Notes under the pieces: generated by a model | What the model was told of the DNA's origin: nothing | Databases searched by the model: none | Seen by the model: the letters and a program-made list of their open reading frames with translations, nothing else | Source: Flavobacteriia bacterium | GTDB lineage: Bacteria > Bacteroidota > Bacteroidia > Flavobacteriales > Flavobacteriaceae | Assembly: GCA_030617765.1 (NCBI GenBank) | Contig: JAUWUU010000005.1 | Span: 1-34,657, forward strand | Length of the DNA stretch: 34,657 bases | Reading direction: 5' to 3' | Translations under genes and position numbers: made by a program | Shown here: piece by piece, positions 20,996-31,260 of the stretch | Numbering within the stretch: position 1 is the first letter of the stretch | Layout: each line of letters starts with the position of its first letter

Positions 20996-22921
20996 TTATT
21001 TTTTTGTCTTCTTCTGCTGTTCTTGCTGAACTTGAGCTTGTTTCATCGCATTGTCTAAACGTTGACGAAAAACACTCTTTTTCTTTTCAGGGCGTTTTTT
21101 ATTCTCCTGGATCTTGGCATGAATCTTATCTTCATCAATAATATAATGCTTAATTACCAACATAATTCCTATAGTTAGTAAATTTGAAACAAAATAGTAT
21201 AAACTCAAACTACTGGCAAAACTATTAAAGAAAAATAACATCATTACAGGAGAGATCCACAACATCATTTTCATCATTTTTTGCATATCCGGCATTCCTT
21301 CCTGCTGAGGTTGTTGCATACTCATTTGCTGACTTTGAGTCATTTGCATATAAATAAATATAGCAACAGATGCTAAAATTGGAAATAAACTAATATGATC
21401 TCCATAAAATGGAATTTTAAATGGCAATTTTAATATTTCATCATAGGCTGAAAGATCATCTGCCCATAGAAATCCTTTTTGGCGGATATCAATATTTGCA
21501 GGGAAAAACCTAAATAATGCGAAAAATACTGGCATTTGGATCAAAGCAGGAATACATCCGGATAATGGACTTACACCGGCTTTTCTTTGCAAAGCCATAG
21601 TTTCTTGTTGGCGTTTCATTGCATTTTCTTTACCCTTATGTTTTTCATTGATCTCTTCCATTTCAGGTCGTAAAACCTTCATTTTTGCACTTGACAAATA
21701 CGATTTATAAACAACAGGAGACATAAAAATTCTAACAATAATTGTCATCAAAATAATTATCAAACCATAACTACCAATAAATGAGCTTAAAAAACCAAAT
21801 AATGGTATGAAAATATACTTATTGATCCATCTAAAGATTCCCCAACCCAAACTAACAATTCGGTCTAAATGTTTACCTTCATATGAACTCAAAACCTTGT
21901 AATCAACAGGTCCGTAATACATATTCATGGCATAATCCAACTCACCACTTTTGGTTTCTAAAGGGAGTACTGCATGAAATTGTTTTGTATAAACTGTATC
22001 TATAAACTCATCTTCAACCAGGTTATTTGAAATTAAATTGGCTTTTGCAAAAGGTTTATCTGTTAGCAATATTGATGTAAAAAATTGTTGTTTAAACGCT
22101 ATCCAATTTACACCTGTTGCTTCGTCCTCACTACTTTCACTCATAGCATTCATATACTCAAACTCAGTGTCATCATACAAATAACGAAGATCAGTATATT
22201 GATTTTCGTATTTTGTACTTTTCTCACTGCGAAGCGTTTTTAGTTTCCAGTCTAAATTTATTTCCTGAGAACTATTAATTGCGTCACTCATTCCTTGTGA
22301 ACGCAAGGAAAAATCAAGCATATAATCATCAGGTTTTAACTCATAGCGATATTCTAAATATTTATCAGCCGCTACTTTCAGTTTCATTGTAAGCACCTGA
22401 TTATCTCCATTATTAGTTAATGCAGGTTCAAAGAACAAGTCTTTTGTTTGTAGATTTCTGTTGTCTTGTGTAGCGAATTTAACATTAAAAGAAGCATTGT
22501 TATCCTTGATCAAATAAAGCGGTAACTGATCATAGGTTTTGTATTTTTTTAATAATACTTCTATTATTTGTCCACCCAAATTTGAAACTGTAATTTTTAC
22601 TAGTTCATTTTCTATAACGGTTTCCTGCGCTTTCGCGGAAGGTAATCCTGCACTATAAGAAAAAACTCCCAATTTGTTTTGCGCTTGTAATAAAGCCAAT
22701 GAATCAGTAGGCTTAACAATGCCCAAATTGTTACTATCTTCAACTATTTTTGGTTGCTCAAAAACTTGTTGTACATTTTGTATTGAATCTTGTATTTGTT
22801 CCGTTTTTTGTTTTGCCAGTTCCTCTGGTGTAGGTTGGTTACTATAAAAATACCAAAGCATTATCGCTCCCAACAATACAAACCCAATGAGTGAATTAAT
22901 ATCAAATTTCTTTTCTTCCAT
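20996..22921 (-). CDS. yidC: Membrane protein insertase YidC
   Basis: FDINSLIGFVLLGAIMLWYFY N-terminus; MTIIVRIFMSPVVYKSYLSSAKMKVLRPEMEEINEKHKG; GCIPALIQMPVFFALFRFF; basic C-terminal tail. Confidence 0.97.
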   Translation of the reverse strand: MEEKKFDINSLIGFVLLGAIMLWYFYSNQPTPEELAKQKTEQIQDSIQNVQQVFEQPKIVEDSNNLGIVKPTDSLALLQAQNKLGVFSYSAGLPSAKAQETVIENELVKITVSNLGGQIIEVLLKKYKTYDQLPLYLIKDNNASFNVKFATQDNRNLQTKDLFFEPALTNNGDNQVLTMKLKVAADKYLEYRYELKPDDYMLDFSLRSQGMSDAINSSQEINLDWKLKTLRSEKSTKYENQYTDLRYLYDDTEFEYMNAMSESSEDEATGVNWIAFKQQFFTSILLTDKPFAKANLISNNLVEDEFIDTVYTKQFHAVLPLETKSGELDYAMNMYYGPVDYKVLSSYEGKHLDRIVSLGWGIFRWINKYIFIPLFGFLSSFIGSYGLIIILMTIIVRIFMSPVVYKSYLSSAKMKVLRPEMEEINEKHKGKENAMKRQQETMALQRKAGVSPLSGCIPALIQMPVFFALFRFFPANIDIRQKGFLWADDLSAYDEILKLPFKIPFYGDHISLFPILASVAIFIYMQMTQSQQMSMQQPQQEGMPDMQKMMKMMLWISPVMMLFFFNSFASSLSLYYFVSNLLTIGIMLVIKHYIIDEDKIHAKIQENKKRPEKKKSVFRQRLDNAMKQAQVQQEQQKKTKK

Positions 22922-23054
22922 TCTCTTACAGCTTAATTGCCTTTTTTATAAATTCTTAAACGTGTGCAAAAGTAATAAAAACAAGGTTATTAAAATTAAA
23001 AATATATATTTTATTTGTAGTGTAATATTCCATTAAAAAACACCCTCAACTCAA

Positions 23055-23528
23055 TTATTCATTGTGGTATGGTTCATTTTTTAGAATGGTCATAGCTCTG
23101 TAGATCTGTTCAATGATAAATAAACGTATCATTTGATGCGAAAAGGTCATTTTTGAAAGTGAAATTTTACCTATAGATTTTTGATAGATTTTTTCAGAAA
23201 AACCATATGGACCACCTATAACCATTATCAATTGTTTAATGCCAATATTCATTTTCTTTTGTAGAAATCTAGAAAACTCAATCGAGCGAAACTCATGACC
23301 TTTTTCATCTAATAAAATAAGCTGATCTGTTGGTGCTAATCTTTTTAAAATCAATTCTCCTTCTTTTTCTTTCTGTTGTTTTGCAGATAAGTTTTTTGTA
23401 TTCTTAATATCAGAGATTATCTCAAATTCAAAGTTGATATAGTGTTTTAATCTTTGCTCATAAGATTGAATTAAAGCCTGTAAATTTTTATTATCTGTTT
23501 TACCAACAGCCAATAGTCTGATTTTCAT
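23055..23528 (-). CDS. rlmH: 23S rRNA (pseudouridine1915-N3)-methyltransferase RlmH
   Basis: 157 aa; LILLDEKGHEFRSIEFSRFLQKK, IMVIGGPYGFSEKIY, ISLSKMTFSHQMIRLFIIEQIYRAMTILKNEPYHNE. Confidence 0.97.
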   Translation of the reverse strand: MKIRLLAVGKTDNKNLQALIQSYEQRLKHYINFEFEIISDIKNTKNLSAKQQKEKEGELILKRLAPTDQLILLDEKGHEFRSIEFSRFLQKKMNIGIKQLIMVIGGPYGFSEKIYQKSIGKISLSKMTFSHQMIRLFIIEQIYRAMTILKNEPYHNE

Positions 23529-23638
23529 TATTATATTTGATTATTTTGTGATATCAATTCAAGAAACTATTCCTGTTTAATGTATCAAATGTAAATCAAT
23601 TTTTTAAGTTATTTTTGTATTTCTAAAAATTAATAATC

Positions 23639-24496
23639 ATGATCAGCAAAGAACAATTTGAGAAAGAATTACAAATAATCATCAAAAATGGAATAAGGGA
23701 AGATATAGGTGAAGGAGATCATAGTTCATTAGCCTGTATCCCAAAAGATGCAAAAGGGCAAGCCAAACTTTTGATTAAAGAAAAAGGTGTAATTGCAGGT
23801 ATTGAATTTGCTAAGATGATTTTTGCTGAAATTGATAAAGACCTAAAAGTTGAAACATTTTTAAGTGATGGTGAAAAGGTAAAGGTTGGTGATATTGCTT
23901 TTTTTGTTACAGGAAGCTCTCAATCAATTTTAAAGGCCGAGCGATTTGTTCTTAATTCTATGCAAAGAATGAGTGCTATTGCCAAGAAAACAAGAAAATT
24001 TACAAAAATATTAAAAGGAACCAAAACAAAAGTTCTTGATACTAGAAAAACAACTCCGGGAATACGAGCTCTTGAAAAATGGGCTGTTAAAATTGGTGGT
24101 GGCAAAAATCATCGTTTTGCCTTATACGACATGATCATGCTTAAAGATAATCATATTGATTTTGCAGGTGGTATTGATCTGGCAATTGAGAAAACAAAAG
24201 CTTATTTAGAAAACAATCAACTAGATCTTAAAATTATTGTTGAAGCACGTAGCTTAAATGAAATCGAAACAATTTTAAAACACGATGGGATTCACAGGAT
24301 TCTAATCGATAATTTTAACTATAAAGATACCCTAAAAGCTGTTGAATTAATTGGTGATAAATGCCAAACGGAATCATCTGGGGGTATCACTTTAGAAACG
24401 GCTCGTGCCTATGCCGAATGTGGAGTTGATTATATTTCTTCAGGTGCAATAACTCACTCGGTGAATAATATGGATCTGAGTTTAAAAGCAATATAG
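23639..24496 (+). CDS. nadC: Nicotinate-nucleotide pyrophosphorylase (carboxylating)
   Basis: IREDIGEGDHSSLACIP, LDTRKTTPGIRALEKWAVKIGGGKNHRFALYDMIMLKDNHI, GVDYISSGAITHSV. Confidence 0.97.
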   Translation: MISKEQFEKELQIIIKNGIREDIGEGDHSSLACIPKDAKGQAKLLIKEKGVIAGIEFAKMIFAEIDKDLKVETFLSDGEKVKVGDIAFFVTGSSQSILKAERFVLNSMQRMSAIAKKTRKFTKILKGTKTKVLDTRKTTPGIRALEKWAVKIGGGKNHRFALYDMIMLKDNHIDFAGGIDLAIEKTKAYLENNQLDLKIIVEARSLNEIETILKHDGIHRILIDNFNYKDTLKAVELIGDKCQTESSGGITLETARAYAECGVDYISSGAITHSVNNMDLSLKAI

Positions 24497-24552
24497 AAGT
24501 TTAAAAGAAAAATAAATACTTTAAACTTTTTACTTTAAATCTTATACTTATT
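24497..24552. repeat. Heptad ACTTTNN repeat plus hairpin at the nadC/pcm convergent junction
   Basis: AAGTTTAAA / TTTAAACTT hairpin; ACTTTAA ACTTTTT ACTTTAA ATCTTAT ACTTATT in register from 24518. Confidence 0.55.
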
Positions 24553-25195
24553 TATTACTATCCTTCAATAGTGGTACAAATCTAAAGTCTCCGTATTCAC
24601 GTTTGTCGAATTCTTTTTCACCTTTACGTGTATAAAGGGTCATAACCTGAGTATTTTTTCCAACAGGAATTACCAACCTACCCCCTATTTTTAACTGAGT
24701 TAGTAATGGTTTAGGAACATACGGGGCACCTGCTGTAACAATAATCCCATCAAACGGAGCATTTTCCGGTAATCCTAAATAACCATCGCCAAAAACTAAT
24801 TTTTTAAAAACATAACCAACTTTTGGTAAGAACTTTTTGGCCTGCTCATATAATTCTTTTTGCCTTTCAATACTATAAACCTCCGCTTGTAATTCGATTA
24901 AAATCGCAGTTTGGTAACCTGATCCTGTACCAATTTCTAAAATTTTATCATTGGGTTTTACCTGTAATAGTTCTGTTTGAAAAGCTACCGTATAAGGTTG
25001 TGAAATAGTCTGATCTGCAGCAATAGGAAATGGTTTATCCTGATAAGCAAAATCAATAAATCCGGAATCCATAAATAAGTGCCTGGGCACACTACTAATG
25101 GCTTCAAGAACTAAATCATCTTTGATCCCTTTGGCTTTTATCGTTTCAACCAACTGATTTCTAAGTCCTTTATGTTTGGGCAAATCTTTTATCAT
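24548..25195 (-). CDS. pcm: Protein-L-isoaspartate O-methyltransferase
   Basis: VPRHLFM, AYQDKPFPIAADQTISQPYTVAFQTELL, ILEIGTGSGYQTAIL, FDGIIVTAGAPYVPKPLLTQLKIGGRLVIPVG. Confidence 0.96.
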   Translation of the reverse strand: MIKDLPKHKGLRNQLVETIKAKGIKDDLVLEAISSVPRHLFMDSGFIDFAYQDKPFPIAADQTISQPYTVAFQTELLQVKPNDKILEIGTGSGYQTAILIELQAEVYSIERQKELYEQAKKFLPKVGYVFKKLVFGDGYLGLPENAPFDGIIVTAGAPYVPKPLLTQLKIGGRLVIPVGKNTQVMTLYTRKGEKEFDKREYGDFRFVPLLKDSNK

Positions 25196-25278
25196 ACAAT
25201 TTCAAAAATAAGTAATTATTTTACTAAATAAACAAAATACAATATCATATTTTGTATTTTTGAATAAAAATATTTAAT

Positions 25279-26238
25279 ATGTTAAAAGCAGGTGTTTTAG
25301 GTGCCGGTCACCTAGGAAAAATTCATTTAAAATTAATTTCTCAATCTTCAAAATTTGATTTAATTGGTTTTTATGACCCAGATAAAGAAAGTGCTCAACA
25401 AGTGTCAACAGAATTTGGTTATCATTTGTTTAATTCGATAGATGAATTGATTGAAGCAGTAGATGTTGTTGATATTGTAACACCAACTCTTAACCATTTT
25501 GATTGTGCCAAGTCAGCTATAAAAAAAGGTAAGCATATATTTATTGAAAAGCCAATCACCAAAACTGTAGCTGAAGCTGATCAACTAAATGATTTGGTTA
25601 AAAAACATAAAGTTAAAGGTCAGGTTGGTCATGTTGAAAGATTTAACCCTGCTTTTACTGCTGTACGTGAAACCATAAAAAATCCAATGTTCATTGAAAC
25701 ACACAGATTAGCTGAATTTAATCCACGTGGGACTGATGTTCCGGTAGTTTTAGATCTGATGATTCATGATATTGATATCATTTTAAGTGTTGTTAATTCA
25801 AAAGTGACAAATATCCACGCAAGTGGTGTTTCGGTTATTAGTGAAACACCCGATATTGCCAATGCAAGAATAGAATTCAAAAATGGTTGTGTTGCCAATT
25901 TAACAGCCAGCAGGATTTCAATGAAAAATATGCGTAAATCTCGATTCTTTCAAAAAGATGCATATATCTCAGTTGATTTTTTAGATAAAAAAAGTGAAGT
26001 TGTAAAGATGAAAGATGTTCCTAAAAATCCTGATGAATTTGCCATGATCCTTCAAAATGCTGAGGGTGTTAAAAAACAGATATATTTTGAACATCCTAAC
26101 ATTGAGCAAAATAATGCCATTTTAGATGAGTTAGAATCATTTGCCAAAGCAATTCAAAATGATACAACACCAATTGTATCTTTATTTCAAGGAACTGAAG
26201 CTTTACGAGTAGCACAACAAATTATCAATAAATTATAG
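25279..26238 (+). CDS. Gfo/Idh/MocA family oxidoreductase
   Basis: AGVLGAGHLGKIHLKLI, VDVVDIVTPTLNHFDCAKSAIKKGKHIFIEKPITKTVAEAD, DLMIHDIDIILS. Confidence 0.93.
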   Translation: MLKAGVLGAGHLGKIHLKLISQSSKFDLIGFYDPDKESAQQVSTEFGYHLFNSIDELIEAVDVVDIVTPTLNHFDCAKSAIKKGKHIFIEKPITKTVAEADQLNDLVKKHKVKGQVGHVERFNPAFTAVRETIKNPMFIETHRLAEFNPRGTDVPVVLDLMIHDIDIILSVVNSKVTNIHASGVSVISETPDIANARIEFKNGCVANLTASRISMKNMRKSRFFQKDAYISVDFLDKKSEVVKMKDVPKNPDEFAMILQNAEGVKKQIYFEHPNIEQNNAILDELESFAKAIQNDTTPIVSLFQGTEALRVAQQIINKL

Positions 26239-26266
26239 CTTATTAATTTTTACAAAATTTAATCTT

Positions 26267-27154
26267 ATGAAAAATATTTCAATAATAGGTGCCGGAACAA
26301 TGGGAAATGGAATCGCCCATGTCTTTGCGCAAAATGGATTTCAAGTAAATTTAATTGATATCTCACAAAATGCACTAGACAGAGCCTTATCAACAATCAA
26401 CAAAAATCTTGAGCGTTTGTTAAGTAAAGAGAGAATTACTTCTGAAATTAAAGATGAAACGTTGAAAAACATAACAACTTTTAATACGATTTCTGAAGGA
26501 TTAAAAAATGCTGACTTAGTTATTGAAGCTGCTACTGAAAATGAAGATGTTAAACTAAAAATTTTTAAGCAGATTGATAAAGAAGCTCCAGAAAATAGTA
26601 TTCTGGCAACCAATACCTCATCAATTTCAATTACAAAAATTGCTGCTGTTACTTCTCGTCCTGATAAAGTTATTGGCATGCACTTTATGAATCCTGTACC
26701 CATTATGAAATTGGTGGAGATCATCAGAGGTTACTCTACAAGTGATGAAGTTACTCAAACCATTATGGATCTTTCAAAACAATTAAAAAAAATTCCTGTA
26801 GAAGTAAATGACTATCCCGGTTTTATTGCCAACCGTATTTTAATGCCTATGTTAAATGAAGCTATTTATGCTTTATATGAAAATGTAGCTGGTATTTATG
26901 AAATTGATACTGTTATGAAATTGGGTATGGCGCACCCGATGGGTCCCTTACAATTAGCCGATTTTATTGGTCTTGATGTGTGTTTATCTATACTGAATGT
27001 ATTGTATGAAGGTTTTGGAAATCCTAAATATGCACCTTGTCCTTTATTAGTAAACATGGTTGCCGCAAATAAATTGGGCGCGAAATCAGGTGAAGGATTT
27101 TATGATTATTCTGAAAGCAGAAAAGCTGAGAAAATTTCAAAACAATTTATATAA
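26267..27154 (+). CDS. 3-hydroxybutyryl-CoA / 3-hydroxyacyl-CoA dehydrogenase
   Basis: ISIIGAGTMGNGIAHVFAQNGFQVNLID, NTSSISITKIAA, GMHFMNPVPIMKLVEIIRG, DYPGFIANRILMPMLNEAIYAL, MGPLQLADFIGLDVCL. Confidence 0.95.
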   Translation: MKNISIIGAGTMGNGIAHVFAQNGFQVNLIDISQNALDRALSTINKNLERLLSKERITSEIKDETLKNITTFNTISEGLKNADLVIEAATENEDVKLKIFKQIDKEAPENSILATNTSSISITKIAAVTSRPDKVIGMHFMNPVPIMKLVEIIRGYSTSDEVTQTIMDLSKQLKKIPVEVNDYPGFIANRILMPMLNEAIYALYENVAGIYEIDTVMKLGMAHPMGPLQLADFIGLDVCLSILNVLYEGFGNPKYAPCPLLVNMVAANKLGAKSGEGFYDYSESRKAEKISKQFI

Positions 27155-27157
27155 TTA

Positions 27158-27194
27158 AAAAAGTAAAAAGTCCGTTTTGGACTTTTTACTTTTT
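27158..27194. terminator. Bidirectional intrinsic terminator between convergent genes
   Basis: AAAAAGTAAAAAGTCC / GGACTTTTTACTTTTT perfect 16-bp stem, 5-nt loop GTTTT. Confidence 0.8.
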
Positions 27195-27215
27195 ACTTTA
27201 AACTTTAGACTTCAA
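27181..27215. repeat. Five in-register ACTTTNN heptads
   Basis: ACTTTTT ACTTTTT ACTTTAA ACTTTAG ACTTCAA. Confidence 0.75.
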
Positions 27216-27219
27216 AAAA

Positions 27220-27600
27220 TTATAACCACTTTAAGAAGTAATCCATCAATTCTTCTTTAAGTTCATAATGTAATTTGATATAAGTTTTCATATCATCTCT
27301 TAAGGTAGTTTGTTGATTTCTTAATCGGCCGTCAATGTTTTCATCTAAATCAACTGCATCAACAATTCTTAATTTTAATCTAATCCTTTGCAATAGTCGT
27401 CCAATAACTTCTTTTTCACGAATAATTCTGTTTTGATATCCTTCCAAAGGAGCCATAGCTTTCACACCCAAATTACGTTTTGCGACATCTTCCAGTTTTT
27501 TTTCAAATCTTTCCATTTCATCACGGTGAAATCTTAATTCTTTTTTCCAGACTTTTAAATTAAATTTTAAATCACTTAAATAAACAATTTTTGTCTCCAT
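27220..27600 (-). CDS. Conserved-looking small charged, predicted coiled-coil protein of unknown function
   Basis: 126 aa ORF, K/E/R-rich helical pattern, ATG start, plausible coding composition; no family recognised. Confidence 0.7.
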   Translation of the reverse strand: METKIVYLSDLKFNLKVWKKELRFHRDEMERFEKKLEDVAKRNLGVKAMAPLEGYQNRIIREKEVIGRLLQRIRLKLRIVDAVDLDENIDGRLRNQQTTLRDDMKTYIKLHYELKEELMDYFLKWL

Positions 27601-27730
27601 GTTTCAATCAGTTTTTAATTTTAATAACACTATAAATTTCATTAAAATATTTGACATAATGACTGATAAAACTCATTTTTTTTTAAATACTTCATAAAAG
27701 TATTTTAATTAATGATTTTATAGTTAAAAA

Positions 27731-29251
27731 TTAGATCTCTTTGATTACTTCGGCAATAAAATCAAAAATATCTGAAGCTGTAAATGTTTCCATAGTAAAA
27801 TTATTTTGAATGGCAATATCTGCAGTTCTTCCATGAATATAAACAGCAAAAATAGCTGCATCCAATGGTTTATAGCCTTGAGCCATTAATCCGGTTATAA
27901 TTCCTGTAAGAACATCACCAGTACCCCCTGTTGCCAAGGCAGGATTTCCGGTTCTGTTAAAATATAATTTTTGATCGTAAGCTATTACAGTATTTGCTCC
28001 TTTTAAAACTACAATGCAGTTATATTTACTTGAAAATGCCAATAGTTTCTCTAATTTTTCATAATCATTTTTCCACTTTCCAACCAATCTTTCAAACTCT
28101 TTTGGATGAGGTGTTAAAATTGTTTTATCTGGTATAAATAATAGTTGCTCTTTATTCTTAGATAAAATATTCAATGCATCAGCATCAATAACTAATGGTA
28201 TTGAATTATTTTTGATGAATTTAATAAATCCATCGGTTGTTTTTGAGCTTGTACCTAATCCCATACCTATTCCTAATGCATTTGGATTGGTTTTAAAGTT
28301 AAAAAATTGAATTTCTTTTTCATCGTCAACTTCGGTCATAACTTCCGGGATCGAAGTTTGAAGAATTTGATATCCACATTTAGGTACATAAGCAGAAACC
28401 AAACCGCTGCCAATTTTCAATGCAGCTTTAGAGGCTAAGACTACTGCTCCAATTTTACCAAAACTTCCACCAATCAATAAACTATGACCAAAAGTACCCT
28501 TATGGGAAAATTTTGAACGAGGTTTGTATATTTTTTTTATTTCTTTTTTTGTTATTATATGATAATTCGTATCAATTTTATCAATAAAGTTTTGATCCAA
28601 ACCAATATCTAACAAATACCATTCTCCATAATATATCTCATTTCCTGTGAGTAAAAATGCTAATTTTGGATTCTGAAAAGTAAGTGTAATATCAGCTTTT
28701 ATTATCGCTTCATCATCAAATTTTGATACAATATCTGAATCACCAATACTTCCTGCCGGCAATCCGGAAGGAAAATCAATTGCAATAGCTCTTGCTTTTT
28801 TACTATTAATATTTTGAATAATCAGTTTAACAAATCCTTGAGGAGATCTTGTTAAACCTAAGCCAAAAATGGCATCGATTATTAATTCAGAATTAGAAAT
28901 TTCAAAAGTGTAATTATTTTCAGTTAGATCAATAGGCTTATGGTCTAGTTCAGTTAATCTTTCATAATTTATTGAAAAATCATGACTCCTATCATTGCTA
29001 AAATTTACAATATAAGTATTTACTTTGAACCCCAATTGCAATAATTTCCTAGCAATAACCAAACCATCACCTCCATTATTTCCAACTCCGCAAAAAACAT
29101 GAATCGTATCTGGAAAATTAGTCAAAAAATGGCTAATCCATTCTGTACAAACTCCTGCAGCTTGTTCCATTAAATCAACAGATAAAATAGGAAAATTTTT
29201 AATTGTAGCCTGATCGGCTTTATAAATTTGTTTTGCAGAAAGTATTTTCAT
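27731..29251 (-). CDS. nnr: Bifunctional NAD(P)H-hydrate epimerase / ADP-dependent NAD(P)H-hydrate dehydratase
   Basis: VFCGVGNNGGDGLVIARKL (epimerase); LLIGGSFGKIGAVVLASKAALKIGSGLVS, LTPHPKEFERL, RTGNPALATGGTGDVLTGIITGLMAQG (dehydratase). Confidence 0.96.
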   Translation of the reverse strand: MKILSAKQIYKADQATIKNFPILSVDLMEQAAGVCTEWISHFLTNFPDTIHVFCGVGNNGGDGLVIARKLLQLGFKVNTYIVNFSNDRSHDFSINYERLTELDHKPIDLTENNYTFEISNSELIIDAIFGLGLTRSPQGFVKLIIQNINSKKARAIAIDFPSGLPAGSIGDSDIVSKFDDEAIIKADITLTFQNPKLAFLLTGNEIYYGEWYLLDIGLDQNFIDKIDTNYHIITKKEIKKIYKPRSKFSHKGTFGHSLLIGGSFGKIGAVVLASKAALKIGSGLVSAYVPKCGYQILQTSIPEVMTEVDDEKEIQFFNFKTNPNALGIGMGLGTSSKTTDGFIKFIKNNSIPLVIDADALNILSKNKEQLLFIPDKTILTPHPKEFERLVGKWKNDYEKLEKLLAFSSKYNCIVVLKGANTVIAYDQKLYFNRTGNPALATGGTGDVLTGIITGLMAQGYKPLDAAIFAVYIHGRTADIAIQNNFTMETFTASDIFDFIAEVIKEI

Positions 29252-29311
29252 AGTAAAAAATATATACTATAAAATTACTAATATAAGCTAAGTAAAACAA
29301 GATTTTAGATA

Positions 29312-30271
29312 CTATCCTCTAAATTCACCCATATTAGCATATTTGTCCATTCTTTTTTCAACCAGTTTTTTAATTGGTAACTTTTTCAATTCTGTAAAAG
29401 CTTTAATTATAGCCATTTCAACTGATTTGTATGCTTTTTCTCTATCGGCATGTGCACCTCCAAGGGGTTCTCTAATAATACCATCAATTAGTTTCAACCT
29501 TTTCATATCTTTTGGAGTTAGCTTCAAAGCTTCAGCAGCAATTTCTTTATACTCCCAACTACGCCATAAAATTGAAGAACAAGATTCAGGTGAAATCACT
29601 GAATACCAGGTGTTTTCAAGCATATAAACAACATCACCAACACCAATACCTAAAGCACCTCCTGAGGCTCCTTCGCCAATAACAATAGTAATAATTGGCG
29701 TTTTTAATTTTGACATTTCAAAGATGTTCCTTGCAATTGCTTCACCTTGACCTCTCTCCTCGGCTTCCAAGCCTGGATATGCGCCGGGTGTATCTAAAAA
29801 AGTTATGACCGGAATACTAAATTTTTCAGCCATCTTCATCAATCTCAATGCTTTGCGATAACCTTCCGGATTAGACATACCAAAATTTCTATACTGTCGC
29901 ATTTTAGTATTATACCCTTTTTGTTGTCCAATAAACATAAATGACTGATCCCCAATTTTACCCAAACCTCCAATCATAGCCTTATCATCTCTAACGGTTC
30001 TATCACCGTGAAGCTCCATAAAAGTGTTTTGGGTGATATTATTTATAAAATCTAAGGTATATGGTCGAGATGGGTGACGAGATATTTGAACTCTTTGCCA
30101 GGGTGTCAAATCTCTAAAAATACTTTTTCTTGTTTCGTTAAGTTTTTTTTCTATTTGTTCGCACGTATCTGTAACGTTAACATCGCTTTTCTCCCCTATC
30201 AAGATACATTCTTTTAATTGGTCTTCTAACTCTTTTATTGGCAATTCAAAATCTAAATATTCCATATTCAA
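29312..30271 (-). CDS. accA: Acetyl-CoA carboxylase carboxyltransferase subunit alpha
   Basis: [73 protein letters not shown]. Confidence 0.97.
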   Translation of the reverse strand: MNMEYLDFELPIKELEDQLKECILIGEKSDVNVTDTCEQIEKKLNETRKSIFRDLTPWQRVQISRHPSRPYTLDFINNITQNTFMELHGDRTVRDDKAMIGGLGKIGDQSFMFIGQQKGYNTKMRQYRNFGMSNPEGYRKALRLMKMAEKFSIPVITFLDTPGAYPGLEAEERGQGEAIARNIFEMSKLKTPIITIVIGEGASGGALGIGVGDVVYMLENTWYSVISPESCSSILWRSWEYKEIAAEALKLTPKDMKRLKLIDGIIREPLGGAHADREKAYKSVEMAIIKAFTELKKLPIKKLVEKRMDKYANMGEFRG

Positions 30272-30384
30272 TGAGTTAACACTTTTAAGAACTGTTTTTA
30301 TTATAAAAACCAGTTAATTAATATTCTATTTTTAGAATTACAAATATAAAAACTTTAGTCCGATTATTATTTATGCTTTATAAA

Positions 30385-31260
30385 TTAATTCTTTTTGGCT
30401 TTTAAAAAACCATTCAGTAAAACACTTCCAAAAATAATAACTGCACCTATATAAAATTGTAAACTCATTTTCTCTTTATCTCCAAAAATAATAACTGCCA
30501 AAATAATTCCATAAACAGGTTCTAAATTATTGGTAAGTACAATTGTAAATGGACTCATTTTTTTTAAAAGATTTGTGGAAACAACAAAAGGATAAGCTGT
30601 ACAAATAGTTGATAAAATAATTAAATAAATCCAATCTGAGTTGCTCAAATTATACTCAGCTATTGAAAATGAATTTGAAATAAATATTACTCCAGATAAA
30701 AATAAAAACGCAAAAAATAATTCGTAAAAAGCAATATGTACTGCTTTGAACTTTTGGATATTTTTACTGTTGAATATCGAAAAGAATGCCAATAATATTG
30801 ATGATATTAATGCATATATTATTCCTTCAGTATATCCATTTTCAACATTAAATATTATAACAAATCCAACTATTGCTATACTTGCCAATAATAATTCATA
30901 AAACCTGAATTTCTTATTACTTAACAAAGGATCGAGTAAAGCCACAAAAATTGCACTTGATGACATGGTGATCAGGGTTATTGAGATGGTTGATATTTTT
31001 ATGGCATAAAAAAAGGCCGCCCAATGTAAAGCAATCATAATACCTCCAAGTAAAAATCTTAAAAGCGCATTTAAACTTATTTTAAGATCTATTTTTTTGA
31101 TTTTAAAATAAATAAATAATGTTAATGATGCCAATAATACTCTATACCAAACCAATGGCACAGCATCAATACTTATTAAAGCTGCTAATATTGCAGTAAA
31201 ACCCCAAATAAAAACTATAAAATGGAGATGTATTTGATTTTTTAATTTACTTGCTGGCAT
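30385..31260 (-). CDS. EamA/DMT-family transporter
   Basis: About ten hydrophobic segments, duplicated EamA layout, LTNNLEPVYGIILAVIIFGDKEKMSLQFYIGAVIIFGSVLL. Confidence 0.88.
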   Translation of the reverse strand: MPASKLKNQIHLHFIVFIWGFTAILAALISIDAVPLVWYRVLLASLTLFIYFKIKKIDLKISLNALLRFLLGGIMIALHWAAFFYAIKISTISITLITMSSSAIFVALLDPLLSNKKFRFYELLLASIAIVGFVIIFNVENGYTEGIIYALISSILLAFFSIFNSKNIQKFKAVHIAFYELFFAFLFLSGVIFISNSFSIAEYNLSNSDWIYLIILSTICTAYPFVVSTNLLKKMSPFTIVLTNNLEPVYGIILAVIIFGDKEKMSLQFYIGAVIIFGSVLLNGFLKAKKN

